Shown here: positions 24,418-35,424 of the stretch, piece after piece
Position numbering within the stretch: position 1 is the stretch's first letter
Layout of the letters: every line of letters starts with the position of its first letter
Source: Delphinapterus leucas
Taxonomy: Eukaryota; Chordata; Mammalia; Artiodactyla; Monodontidae
Assembly (NCBI RefSeq): GCF_002288925.2
Contig: NW_022098076.1
Span: 80,084,526 to 80,148,525, forward strand
DNA length: 64,000 nucleotides
Reading direction: 5' to 3'
Position numbers and translations under genes: made by a program
The notes under the pieces: generated by a model
Seen by the model: only the letters and a program-made list of their open reading frames with translations
Told to the model about the DNA's origin: nothing
Database searches by the model: none

Positions 24418-24626
24418 TTTTTTTAATTTTTTTTGCGGTACGCGGGCCTCTCACTGCCATGGTCTCTCCCGTTGTGGAGCACAGGCTCTGGACGCGCAGG
24501 CCCAGCGGCCGTGGCCCACGGGCCCAGCCGCTCCGCGGCGTGTGGGATCCTCCCGGACCAGGGCACGAACCCGCATCCCCTGCATCGGCATGCGGACTCT
24601 CAACCACTGTGCCACCAGGGAAGCCC
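24418..24626 (-). mobile_element. CHR-type SINE (short young form), in antisense pair
   Basis: Young antisense copy at the 3' (left) end of a long-form copy. The outer 15-bp duplication caaagctgcattctt (24403-24417 and 24987-25001) encloses both. Confidence 0.94.
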
Positions 24627-24986
24627 TCTTGTTGTTTTTTTTTTTAATTAATTAATTAATTAATTTTGGGCTGTGTTGGGTCTTTGTTGCTGCGCGCAGG
24701 CTTTCTCTAGTTGTGGTGAGCTGGGGCTACTCTACATTGCGGTGCACGGGCTTCTCATTGCAGTGGCTTCTCTTGTATAGCATGGGCTCTAGAAGTGCAG
24801 ACTTTAGTAGTTGTGGCACATGAGCTCAGTAGTTGTGGCTCTCGGGCTCTAGAGAACAGGCTCAGTAGTTGTGGTGCACAGGCTTAGTTGCTCCACGGCA
24901 TGTGGGATCTTCCCAGACCAGGGCTCAAACCCATGTCTCCTGCGTTGGCAGGTGGATTCCTAACCACTGCGCCACCAGGTAAGTCC
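24627..24986 (-). mobile_element. CHR-type SINE (long form), in antisense pair
   Basis: Long-form antisense copy with an (AATT)n-like tail region at 24640-24665 and head ending caccaggtaagtcc. It shares the outer duplication with the neighbouring young copy. Confidence 0.94.
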
Positions 24987-25019
24987 CAAAGCTGCATTCT
25001 TGAATGGGTGTGATTCTCA

Positions 25020-25190
25020 CAGCAGCTGCCTTCTGAGCCTTCTCTACCTGCCAGATGCTTTACATACAAGAACCCCATTTCACAGGTGAGAACACTAAAA
25101 CCCAAAGAGTAGTTAAGTGATTTACCCAAAGGGACACATCTAGTAAGCAGAATAGGTACATCTGTCTCCCAACCCCATCCATTCCTTTCC
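25020..25190 (-). mobile_element. MIR
   Basis: Antisense: gatgctttacatacaagaac, ccccatttcacaggtgagaa, gggacacatctagtaagcag. Confidence 0.65.
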
Positions 25191-26411
25191 AGTGCACCAT
25201 CTTGCCTCAAATTCTTTTTCCCCCCAACCCAGTTAATTCAAGATAATAATTGGATTGGGCCTATTTGGTTGGAAAAGCTCCATATATCATCACAGCCTTG
25301 TTAGCAAGTGCCCTATATGTGCAGCAGACTCATGTCACAGGTTCCCCAGGCATTGTCCTGCAGTTCTCTGTGCTGTAGTCCCTTGTGTCGCCCCTCGCTT
25401 GTCAGACTGTGTGTCCCAGACTCTTTACCCTCCCCAGAAGGCCAGGGCATTACAGGGACCTGGGAGCGGAGAAGGGCTTTGGTACCTTTGTTGGGGGCAG
25501 GGAGTAGGGGAAGGCCTGATGAGGCTGACCCCGCGGGCTTGTTGGGCCGAGGCCCACGTGCCACTTTCTTATACAGTTCTGCAAAGAGCCCAGTGGAAAA
25601 GGAGGAGTAGGGAAAAGATGGGCCTTTGTCCCACGAGGAGGTGGGGATCTGCGCTATGGGGACAATCCTTCCCTGAGGAACCTCTGGTGGAGGGGGGTGG
25701 AGCCTTGCACCCCTCAGCAGCTCTCCCATAGGATTAGGAAGTGGCCCCTATGCTGAGAAGGGGAAGGAAAGGCTTTTCCCAGCTAAGTGCTCTACCAATT
25801 TACAGCTGGAGAGGCCATACTGTATTTTGGCCTCTGGAATTTTCTGGAAGCTAGAGAGGTAGTAGACAAACCCAGTCTTGTTAACCTCATGGCGGTCACC
25901 TCTCTTCTTCCCTCTCCTTTCACCAGGGCAGCCCTGGGGCTTCCCTAGGTGTGCCCTCTGCAGCCCCTTCTCCCCAGTGCAGACTACAGCCTTGACCTCC
26001 ATTCCTTTCCTTCCAGGCCCAGCTGCCACCAGGCGCCAGTCAGCCCTGTTGCACCATGGCCTCAGTGGGCCTGGTGGCTGGGAGGCTTTGTGTTTGCTTG
26101 GGGGGAGCTGGGCCTCAGCCATCTGAGGGTTAATCTGGGAAACTGAGGCTGACCTCTGACCTAGGGTGCCCTCTCACTTCAGCCTCTTGCCTCTTGCAGC
26201 AGGCCTGGTGGTGCCCGAGGCCCAGCCCCAGTGCTCTCCTCGCTGGGCTGAGTCCAACTCGTGTGACCTTATTATGTCCCCTGTGAGGCGGAGTGAACAT
26301 ATCATTTTCAAGGAGCCACAGTCTAACTGCTTATGAACAAATAACACTGTAAAGATCCTAAACGCGAGCAGAGCCTCTGCACCAGCCTATGGCTCTCTGT
26401 GCAGCCAGCCG

Positions 26412-26610
26412 GAGTCATCTTACTGAGTTCCAGCTGGGTGCTGGACTCGGGGCCGTGGACCCTGTAAACATTATGGCGTGAGGCATAGGCACTATTATTG
26501 TCACTTTAAAGGTGAGGAAGCAACGTGGAAAGCCAGCCAAGTTGGTGTAGCCAGTAGGGAGCAGACTCAGGATCTGAGCCCGTGGCTGTCTGATGCCAGA
26601 ATCCTGGTTA
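26412..26610 (-). mobile_element. MIR
   Basis: Antisense: gcactattattgtcacttta, aaggtgaggaagcaacgtgg, gcagactcaggatctgagcc. Confidence 0.65.
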
Positions 26611-27204
26611 TGAACTGCAGCCCTCAGTAACCATTTTCCTTAATGGTGTTAAATATAGTCGAGCTTTTTTGTGTATTAAACATGCCCAATTAATTTTATT
26701 TTTCATTTTACAAGTAGTGAACTGTGTTAATAAAAAATTAAGAAAAAGTTCCCTAAATCCTACCACATTTATTGATTTGAGGGTGATTCCCCTTTTCCAT
26801 CAATTTGCCTGCCTGTCTCTCTATCTATGCACTGTTTGATCACAGGACACAGTTTATATGATACTTTGTGATAAATGGTTTGATAGAACATTAAACATGA
26901 CTTGGGGTTCATGGTGCATACCTAAGAAAAAGAGGGGAATGAAACGGGGATGACTCGCGAATCTTTTAACCGAAAAGAAATCGTTGAATCAAAGGATAGT
27001 TTCGTTACCTTATGAATTAGAAGATTGGGATTCTAATCCAAGTGAGAATTGTTCCACCTCTATTTCACACAGTATATGTTTTAGTGAAATAGAGGGAGAC
27101 GCCTTGTAGTTGGGGGAGATGGCCAAGCTGGGATGGGCTCCTAACTGCTGGCTGATACAGGTGGGTAATCAGTTAGTCCAGAGTTACTTAATAATTAGCC
27201 AAGT

Positions 27205-27505
27205 GGGACTTCCCTGGTGACACAGTGGTTGAGAATCCGCCTGCCAATGCAGAGGACACGGGTTCGATCCCTAGTCTGAGAAGGTCCCACATGCCACAGA
27301 GCAACTAAGCCCCTGCACCACAACTACTGAGCCCCTGTGCCACAACTGCTGAAGCCCGCGCGCCTAGAGCCCGCGCTCCGCAACAATAGAAGCCACCACA
27401 GTGAGAAGCCCACGCACCGCAACGAAGAGTAGCCCCCGCTCACCGCAACTAGAGAAAGCCCACAAGCAGCAACGAAGACTCAACGCAGTCAAAAATAATT
27501 AATTT
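27205..27505 (+). mobile_element. CHR-type SINE (long form), upstream member of a pair
   Basis: Sense copy from gggacttccctggtgacaca to caaaaataattaattt. A young copy follows at its A tail. Confidence 0.93.
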
Positions 27506-27518
27506 AAAAAAAAAGATA

Positions 27519-27736
27519 GGGCTTCCCTGGTGGCGCAGTGGTTGAGAGTCCGCCTGCCGATGCAGGGGACACAGGTTCGTGCCCCGGTCCGGGAAGATCC
27601 CACATGCCGTGGAGCAGCTGGGCCCGTGAGCCATGGCCGCTGAGCCTGCGGGTCCGGAGCCTGTGCTCCGCAACGGGAGAGGCCACAACAGTGAGCGGCC
27701 TGCGTACCGCAAAAAAAAAAAAAAAAAAAAAAAAAA
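27519..27736 (+). mobile_element. CHR-type SINE (short young form), downstream member of a pair
   Basis: Sense copy with a long A tail. aaaaaaaaagata precedes it (27506-27518) and the A tail is again followed by gata (27737-27740), so it entered the A tail of the older copy. Confidence 0.94.
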
Positions 27737-27764
27737 GATAAATGTCACTTGGCTGATTTTTCTT

Positions 27765-27850
27765 TTATCTCTGGCCTCAGTTTGACCATCTCTGAAATGT
27801 GGAGTTGAACAAAATGACCTCTTTTATTTTGAAAGTTTTACGATTATATA
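27765..27850 (+). mobile_element. MIR fragment
   Basis: ctcagtttgaccatctctga and aaatgtggagttgaac match the MIR core end. Confidence 0.5.
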
Positions 27851-28151
27851 AATATTGAGGGTGATGTGTTTTTTAAGATATTCTTTTTAATCATATGCTC
27901 CGGCTTCAACAGTGCATCTGGCCCTATACAGTTTCCCCCACGTGACCTCCACACACGTGGGTTGGCTCCTACCAGTTTTCTTGGGGTCCCCATGAGGAAC
28001 ACTAGTTAGTGATTCTCTGAAAAAAGTCTTGAGACCCTTCGTTGGGCCCACCAGATCTGAATCGCTAGAAATCACTTGGCCCTGCAAATGCACACCAAGG
28101 GAGGGAGGGTTTGGTGAGGGTTAAGGGCTGCAAACATTAAGCGTGAGCGCA

Positions 28152-28174
28152 CGTGTGTGTGTGTGTGTGTGTGT
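28152..28174. repeat. (GT)n microsatellite
   Basis: About 11 GT units at the left edge of the solo LTR. Confidence 0.9.
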
Positions 28175-28661
28175 AAGTAACAGGGAAGAGCCAAATTTGA
28201 CTACATATCGGATCTGTTTCTTTTACTTTAGCGTTTGCTTCCTGTCGCTTTTGTTCACTAAAAAGATACTGTCTATACATAATGGCCTGCCTTGGGGAAC
28301 CCTGCCCCTCCGCCTGAATGTTAAACCAAAGTGCCTTTGTTCAGGGAAACATCCGGACCCTGTCCACCTGTGGATGGCTGCAAAAAGAAATTAACACACC
28401 CCCTCCCCGAGGCTGGCCATTCCAGGGGATATTTGCAAAACTTATGGCCTTTTTACTTTACTTCCTCATCTCCTCCCCCTCTCTGTGCTATAAAAGAAAC
28501 TGGCATCCAAACCCTGATAAGACGGTTATTTTGAGACTTTAGTCTGCCATGTTCTCGGTCTGCAGGCTTTCCGAATAAAGTTGTCTTCCCTACCTCAACA
28601 CCTCATCTCTGATTCATTGGCCTGTCGTGCGGCGAGCAGAGCGAGCTTGGACCCGGTAACG
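28172..28661 (+). mobile_element. solo LTR, gammaretrovirus-like (ERV1 class)
   Basis: One long terminal repeat without internal genes. Visible control elements are a TATA box at 28489-28495 and a polyadenylation signal AATAAA at 28574-28579, followed by a U5-like end (gcgagcagagcgagcttgg, cccggtaac). The left boundary, within a (GT)n tract, is uncertain; tgtg may be the 4-bp duplication but the GT repeat makes this weak. Confidence 0.7.
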
Positions 28662-29131
28662 TGTGTGTACACATAAAAATCCATTGTTTGCATTGCATAT
28701 GCTCCAATTTAACTAGAAAAAGATGTTATGTTTTTATTCCTCTTAGAATTAAATTTCTTCTGGCATTCACAGGCACTGAAATCAGAAGGGAAAAAAATGC
28801 TTCGATTTGAAAATGTTTTTCAAATATGTAGCAATTCGACTCTAGGGGTTCGGACACGCTTTTTCCAGAAACTCGAACTTGGAAATTAGCAACTGAGAAG
28901 CAGTAAGCTGGCTTCCTTTTAAACTAACACTGATCAGCAAATAAAGGCTAAATGAGTGAAATAAGAGAGCTGATTTCTTTATTAGGCCATAATAGAAGGT
29001 TTAGTCAAAGGAGAAAATGAAACTCTGGTTTTAATACTAACTCTACAATCCATGGCACAACTGTAAAGGGGCTGCCACTGGACAGGAGCCCTTCCCAGCC
29101 TGACCCTGACCATGCCCCAACGAGGACTTCT

Positions 29132-29350
29132 TTTTTTTTTTTTTTTTTTTTTTTTTGGTACGCGGGCCTCTCACTGTTGTGACCCCTCCCGTTGCGGAGC
29201 ACAGGCTCCGGACGCGCAGTCTCAGCGGCCATGGCTCACGGGCCCAGCCGCTCCGCAGCATGTGGGATCTTCCCGGACCGGGGCACGAACCCGTGTCCCC
29301 TGCATCAACAGGAGGACTCCCAACCACTGGGTATACCACCAGGGAAGCCC
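29132..29350 (-). mobile_element. CHR-type SINE (short young form)
   Basis: Antisense copy with a T-run of over 20. Duplication cgaggacttct (29121-29131) and cgagggcttct (29351-29361). The head has a small local change (gggtata near 29328). Confidence 0.93.
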
Positions 29351-30234
29351 CGAGGGCTTCTGAAACCTGGGTTATGTGAAATAATAGTTGAGGAGTTTTC
29401 AGCATTTGTCTACATAATTGGGGAAAATATTTAGCCAGAAAGAATGGATACAGGGCGATGGATTGAACTGCTCTCCAGTTTTCTTTAGCCAACAAAGACC
29501 ACAATGGGGCTGTTTTATGAGAATTCATTAAAAAAAAAAAAAAAGGATCGGGGGCTCATTCACTTGGGTGAGCGTTCCAAACAAGCTCTTTGAGGCTTTA
29601 ACCCACTGGGGGCTGGATCCAGAAATTTAAACCTGAATTTGTACTGTAGAAAGCTTTTCAAATGTGTAAGACTGGGTTTTATGCTTAAAAAAAAGTCCAC
29701 TAATCTACAAAGAATGCTAGACTATTTCCCCTACAGGGCAATCAAAAGGGTGTGTCTTTAACACAAAAAGGATTAAATCATTATAACTCTGTCAAGAGCC
29801 TGAGTTTCAGAAAACCAGGTGCCTGTCTTTATTTAAAACATCTCAGATGCCTAAAAGGATGTCTAAGCGTGTGTTAATCTGTTATCTAGCTCTCTTATGG
29901 ATGTTAATTTTGTATAACCTTATATACATTAATGAGGAATATATTTTAAGGAAAATTTATAACAGAGGTGTAAAACCACTTAGAGCCTTTTTAGTGTGTT
30001 ATCTTTAAAATATAAAGAGCCATGCATAGGATGTGCTTGGTAAGTGGAACAGAGTTTTTGTGGTGGAAGTTCTAGAAAACTCGAGGTGAAGGGACACCCG
30101 AATCAAACCTAGACAATGTTAAATACTCCTTTGTGGTCACCTGGACATTTTTCATCCTTTGCAACCTGAAATTCTGAGACTATGTATATTTAAACACTGG
30201 ACATTGATCCAAGCAAGAAGACAAGCATAGTAAT

Positions 30235-30574
30235 TGTTTTTTTTAAAACAATTTTATTTATTTATTTATTTATTGGCTGTGTTGGGCCTTGGTTGCTGTG
30301 CGCGGGCTCTCTCCAGTTGCAGTGAGCGGGGGCCACTCCTCAGCCGCGGTGCACAGGCCTCTCACCGCAGTGGCCTCTCCCACTGCAGAGCACGGGCTCT
30401 AGGCTCATGGGCTTCAGTAGTTGTGGCTCGCGGGCTCCAGAGCTCGAGCTCAGCAGTTGTGGCGCATGGGCCCAGCCGCTCCGCGGCATGTGGGATCTTC
30501 CCGGGCCAGGGCTCGAACCCGTGTCCACTGCATTGGCAGACAGACTCCCAACCGCTGCACCACCAGGGAAACCC
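30235..30574 (-). mobile_element. CHR-type SINE, intermediate form
   Basis: Antisense copy with a one-mismatch duplication caagcRtagtaat (30222-30234 and 30575-30587). The body has the long-form tail but several short-form positions (gggcccagccgctccgcggc, cggcctctc-type middle). Confidence 0.9.
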
Positions 30575-30753
30575 CAAGCGTAGTAATCTTTTGAAGGTGT
30601 CTCCTAAAACATCTTCTGAATCCTGTATTTTTACGGATTCAAACTCAGGTCTTCACTTGTAGTTTTTTGTTTGGTGGTCTTATAACCCTGAGCCTAATTC
30701 ATTAGTTATCACCAGTAATGTAATATCCCATCCCTAAACTATTTACTTCTAGC

Positions 30754-31290
30754 TGATGCCGAAAGTGCGACCTCTGTGCACCAGTGCCGAATCGAATCTC
30801 GGAGACAAAGTTTTGGGTGAAGTAGAAAAGAATTGCTTTGCCAGGCAAAGGGAGACACGTGGGTTCATGCCCCAGAAAACTGTGTGTCCCAACCTGGAAG
30901 GCTTTGGTGAGGATTCTTATAGCAGTGGTTCAAGGGTGGGGCTGCTGAGAAGAATTAGGGTGTGTGCAGGGCATGCACTCCTTTAGCTGGCCTCAGTTCA
31001 TGGAGGCTGAACAGAAAGGCTCCCATGCCCAGGAGCCCCATAGGGTCCTGCTTGGTTTCATAGGTGCACCATGGCCAAGTCTGATGTGAAAACGTGCTTG
31101 TCTCTTGAAATGATGAGGTGATATGAGGGTGCATTTGGTCTCACACCAGCGCTCCGTCTCCACTGTAAGAACAGCTGGTTGTAACTCTATAGAAGTAGGT
31201 TCTGTAGCGTATCTGTATCTAAAATGTGATGTCAGGAGCATGTAAATAAGAAAGAAGTTCCATGAGTCAGTCATTGTTTCTAAAAATAAG
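30754..31290 (-). mobile_element. endogenous-retrovirus LTR (antisense)
   Basis: Begins tgatgccgaaag, the complement of an LTR end in CA. Next come the complements of a U5/polyadenylation region (caaagttttgggtgaagtag, gctttgccaggcaaag) and of a U3 region. No internal retroviral genes are seen. The far boundary is approximate. Confidence 0.6.
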
Positions 31291-31842
31291 GTTTTTAAAA
31301 AACATACAACTCCACAGATGGCAGAGCACTTCCAAACATATTTTTATCTCAATCCAACATCATTTTTGTAAGCTATTAATATCCACATTTACATAAGATG
31401 AAACTAAGGATGAGATATTAATATCACCCAGACCTCATTCTCACTCCAGCCCTCTTCTTACTTCATCATTCCTGTGTCAAGCCTAAAATAAAGGTTCTCT
31501 TTGAAGCAAATGAAGAATCTTTGAAAAGGGCCTAATAAGCTAGACAGTGGGTGGTAGATTTAGAGAGAATATTGGTGGGTGGGAAAATGCACCCCTCATG
31601 AAAGTTCAAAGGAAAACAATTGTACAGCTAGCATCATAAGATACGTTGCATAAAGCTGAGCAGGATTTAAAGACATTTAAACATTCAGGAAAGACTGGAC
31701 CACTTTGGGGGGCGGGGGGTGGTTCTTTTAATTTTAAAGGAAAGTTTGCTCCTTTTCACTCAGTGCTGGAAGTCTTGGCTTTACCTCGTGTCAGCTTCTC
31801 AGGAAGCCCCTGACAGCTCTCGCTCAGCTGGCCCTTGTCGAC

Positions 31843-32479
31843 TGAAAAAAAAAATACACAATGTGAGAGTTGTGAGTTAAGTTATATTTGGGGCAAAATG
31901 AGGACTGTAGCCCGGGAGACAGCATTTCAGACAGCTCTGAGAAATTGCTCTGAAGAGGTGGGAGGTGGGGAGGTCAATATACATGTGATTTTGGTGAAGG
32001 GGGAGCGCATGCAATCAGGCACATATTTTTCGCAGAAGTTTACTGCTAGTCACAAGGAGCAGACGTCACCGTGAAGGATTTTAGTGCTTTTCTAGATCCG
32101 AGGAGATGCAAGAATTGGGCTCATAAAATCTTCTCCTGAAAATATCTGTCTGAAGACCTGTCCTTGCCAGTTTTCCTAGAGCACAGAGTGCCTCATTCCT
32201 GGTCTCCACCCTGAACTCCTTTCAGGGGGTGTCGAAGGTCAGCAGCTGCAGTGGCTCATAATCTGATCCTTGTAGAGGTAGATGGCAAGTGCCAATTTGT
32301 AGATGACACCCTCAGCCTAAGAGTCGCTGATGGTTTAAGAGCCTGAAGGGGTCTGCCGTTGTCAGAGTTTATCTTAAAATACTTTCACCCTTTTTACATC
32401 TACATTTTCTCCTGCAAATCAAAACCTGATTAGATAAAGCCCTAAATACACTCTTTGCTTAAAAATAAAAGAAAGAAGG
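31843..32479 (-). mobile_element. endogenous-retrovirus LTR (antisense)
   Basis: Starts tgaaaaaaaaaatac. The complement reads as an LTR 3' part (cggctacag-type R region, ccaaat-rich polyadenylation segment). ggggcaaaatgaggactgta and cagacagctctgagaaattg are familiar LTR sequence. Boundaries approximate, family not named. Confidence 0.55.
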
Positions 32480-33080
32480 TGACCCTGCTGAATTTTACCA
32501 GGGCCCTGTCTGTACTCCTGGAAAACAGAAACCATGAAGATAATTCACCCACCCTTTTGTGGTCTAGGAATGATTTACTACCAGGAACCGTCCTTCCCCA
32601 TGTGATTTAGACAAGACTTACAGATCCCCCACCACCCCCCTTGTTTACCTGTGACAAGGTCAGTCACAGACCCTCCAATTCCCACTCTTTGCCTTATAAA
32701 TGATTTGAACTCCATCCCCACCGGCCAATCTGGACAAAACACCTGCTACCCTGACTTGACCAAACTCGAGTTAAGCTTCTCTCCATTGCCAGACCCCTGA
32801 ATTTTGACCCATTCTCGCGCAGCCAGCACACAGCCCCTCCCGAGGATAAGCTGACCTCAGGGTAAACAAGCTCTGATCTACTGTCCTATCCACCTCCCCA
32901 CACCCAGGAAACATCTTTCCAGCCTTGATCATCCCTCTCTATAAAAGAAAAGCCCTTTTCTGCCCGGTCTTTGAACACTCACAGGTCTTATGATCAGAGA
33001 GGTCTCCCAGTTGCAATAGTCCTTTCAACTAAAGCTATCCTTGCCTGAATCCAGATTGTTTTTTATTTGATAAAGACAAT
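32480..33080 (+). mobile_element. endogenous-retrovirus LTR (sense)
   Basis: About 600 bp with a TATA box at 32940-32946 (tctataaaag) and a U5-like end (gaggtctcccagttgcaata, ctatccttgcctgaatcca). It begins TG and has CA near its end; a possible aagg duplication lies at 32476-32479 and 33081-33084. It abuts the antisense LTR on its left. Confidence 0.6.
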
Positions 33081-33864
33081 AAGGAAGCAGAGGATTCAAC
33101 CTGGGAGTCCCTCCACGTGCTGTACTACAGTTCTCACTTCCCAAGATCGTTTGCAGCAAAATTTACTCTGTGTTTACTTCCCTTATGCAACATACGATCT
33201 TTTGTATTGCAGAATAGCTTTCAGGAAGGCATTTGAATTCTTCCTCTAACCAAAGCACCATTTGAAAAACAAAGAAAATGAAAAGGAGTCATTTTGCTTA
33301 GGCTAGTATTTCACATACACTTGAGACTAGATTGCTGCTCAAACACAAAGTGATTTCCTAACTTTGTAGTTATAGCTCCAAATCACAAGCGTCAGAGATA
33401 ACTATATTCAAATGTAACTACAAAAGCAAATTCCACCCCCCAATATTTATTTTTATTCTCTCTCGCTTTATATATCTTAGAGCTGGCTTTCCCAGCATTA
33501 ACTAGAGACGTTGAGAATTTGCTGTAAGGTACCTCCTTCTCAGCTGTGTCCAGTCAGTCACCTTGTTTTGTTATTGTTTCTAAGGAATAAATAGTCCACA
33601 AAAAATATGGGTTTTAAGGAGTGCTATATCATTTTAAAATAATACATGGGAAGTCAGTTTTAATTCTATTAGGACACCCAGGCTGTTGATTAACTCTATC
33701 AAATACGTATTCTACTTTGTGTACCAGTTAATCCAAGGACCTTAATTTAACCAGTTGTATGATCAGGTCTGTAGTAATGAAGCACAGAATATTTTTTCAG
33801 TCCTAAATATTCTAGTATATAACTTAGAAGTTATATGCTAGGATTTACAAAGTATTGAAGAAGT

Positions 33865-33904
33865 TGTCCCATAGTATTTTTTTTTTTTTGTCCCATAGTA
33901 TTTT
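33865..33904 (-). mobile_element. poly(T)-only retro-insertion with 16-bp duplication
   Basis: The 16 bases tgtcccatagtatttt occur at 33865-33880 and again at 33889-33904, separated only by eight T (33881-33888). The arrangement is that of an antisense retro-insertion in which nothing but a poly(A) tail was copied. The nick would fall after TTTT on the top strand, as the L1 endonuclease prefers. A simple tandem duplication with slippage in the T run is the alternative. Confidence 0.6.
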
Positions 33905-34358
33905 GTATACTGGCTACAAGCCGTTAAGTCCCAAGTTGTTTACCAATAGAAGTGACTTCTCTAATTTTTTCATGAGTTTGGGATATCCAAAGAGCAGGAC
34001 TTTTAAACCAAAACATCTGAATGATCTTCCTTCACACAGGAAGATATGAAACAGAAAAGCTACAAAATAAAAACAACCAACTTAAAACAGTTCATGTCCA
34101 TTAGGTCTTCACTTCTCAGATGGAGTAGTGAACAGAGTGTAATTCTCCAGGGAGCCACAGTTTGTGCATTTATTCATTTAGTAAAGATTTTTGGTCTATA
34201 CTGGGCACCTGTAATTTTAGATTTCCAACAATTCTGGAAACATTCCCTCACTTCAAGCCTGCATCATCTTTATTTTGCATGCTCATGTTAACCATCTAAT
34301 GAGTCTCCTTCCAGCTATCTTATGACCTTCAAATACATCCTCCCCACAGCATGTAGAA

Positions 34359-34371
34359 TGACCTATCTCAG
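34359..34371 (+). repeat. target-site duplication, left copy, of the tRNA-half insertion
   Basis: The 13 bases tgacctatctcag recur exactly at 34418-34430 on the other side of the tRNA half. Confidence 0.85.
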
Positions 34372-34417
34372 GAGCTGCAGTGGCGCAATCGGTATAGCGT
34401 GTGGTACTTATATAACG
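34372..34417 (+). pseudogene. tRNA-Ile(UAU) 5'-half retropseudogene (tailless)
   Basis: About 39 nt (34374-34412) match the 5' half of tRNA-Ile(UAU), from the first acceptor-stem base through the anticodon loop. This includes the A box (tggcgcaatcgg) and ggtacttata around the UAU anticodon. Differences are one substitution in the acceptor stem, one extra base in the D loop and two C-to-T changes at CpG sites. The 3' half, B box and poly(A) are absent. It is flanked by a perfect 13-bp direct repeat (34359-34371 and 34418-34430), so it was inserted as a half molecule and is not a decayed full tRNA gene. It cannot be a functional tRNA. Confidence 0.8.
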
Positions 34418-34430
34418 TGACCTATCTCAG
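34418..34430 (+). repeat. target-site duplication, right copy, of the tRNA-half insertion
   Basis: Exact copy of tgacctatctcag at 34359-34371. There is no A-tract between the tRNA fragment and this copy. Confidence 0.85.
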
Positions 34431-34499
34431 ATGCAAGGATGACCATGAACCACTCTTTAGAACATACTAATGTCCAAGCACCTTAAAATTACCTATAAG

Positions 34500-34830
34500 G
34501 GCTTTCATCGTTGGACTTCTGCCTAAATCTCTACCTTTAACCCTTCCCCCTATCTGTTCTCTTCCGTGGAATCACAGAACTGCTGACAACTCCCACTCCC
34601 ACGCCAGTTCCTGCACTGCAGACATATCCATGCTCTACTTTATACTTCCTTCCTATTGTTGCTACTGCCTTGCATGACTTCACCTGCTTCAAGTCTCAGC
34701 AAAGGCATTGTCTCTAGATAAGCCACCTTGAACCTTGTATCTCTATTCCCTACTAGATGGTTATTTATTGTTCCTTGAACCTGGCATGTAGTAGCAACAC
34801 AATAAATAATTATTGAATAAAATAAATAAA
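34500..34830 (+). mobile_element. L2 fragment (3' end)
   Basis: caagtctcagcaaaggcattgt region, then cctggcatgtagtagcaaca and caataaataattattgaata, the L2 terminus. Confidence 0.7.
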
Positions 34831-34967
34831 GCCTGTTTCTACAAAGAGGATTTAAGAGCTGTCCTCGTAGAGGAAACAGATGTGAAGAAGTAATTACAGT
34901 TCAAAGTGCTAAAGATATATTAGAAAATTCTACAGAGTGCTAAGGGAGCAGCCTAGAGAGCTTTTTA

Positions 34968-35186
34968 TTTTTTATTTTATTTTATTTTATTTTTTTGCGG
35001 TACACGGGCCTCTCACTGTTGTGGCCTCTCCCATTGCGGAGCACAGGCTCCGGACGCGCAGGCTCAGCGGCCACGGCTCACGGGCCCAGCCGCTACGCAG
35101 CATGTGGGATCCTCCCAGACCGGGGCACGAACCCACGCCCGCTGCATCGGCAGGCGGACTCTCAACCACGCACCACCAGGGAAGCC
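34968..35186 (-). mobile_element. CHR-type SINE (short young form)
   Basis: Antisense copy with an (ATTTT)n tail. Perfect 16-bp duplication cctagagagcttttta at 34952-34967 and 35187-35202. Confidence 0.95.
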
Positions 35187-35424
35187 CCTAGAGAGCTTTT
35201 TAAAATGGAATCGTTCCCCATCTTGAGTGGTTCCCCGGTAGCCCTGATGGAAATTCAGGACACAAATTTGGTCAAGATTTCACCAAGGTTTTTTCAGTAT
35301 GAAAGTAGTAATTCTATATGTTTCTGAACTGTGAAGAGATCTTTGAACCAGAAAGCAGATTTTATTTGCCTTTTTAAAAGAGCCTCAGGTCTCTTTCTTA
35401 TTTTGTAATTGATGAGCAACAACT

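Noticed and set aside
25255..25731. 158-codon open frame on the + strand
   Set aside because: Overlapping frames exist on both strands, the composition is like random GC-rich DNA, and no family is recognised.
34374..34412. functional tRNA-Ile gene
   Set aside because: Only the 5' half is present; no T arm, B box or acceptor 3' strand.
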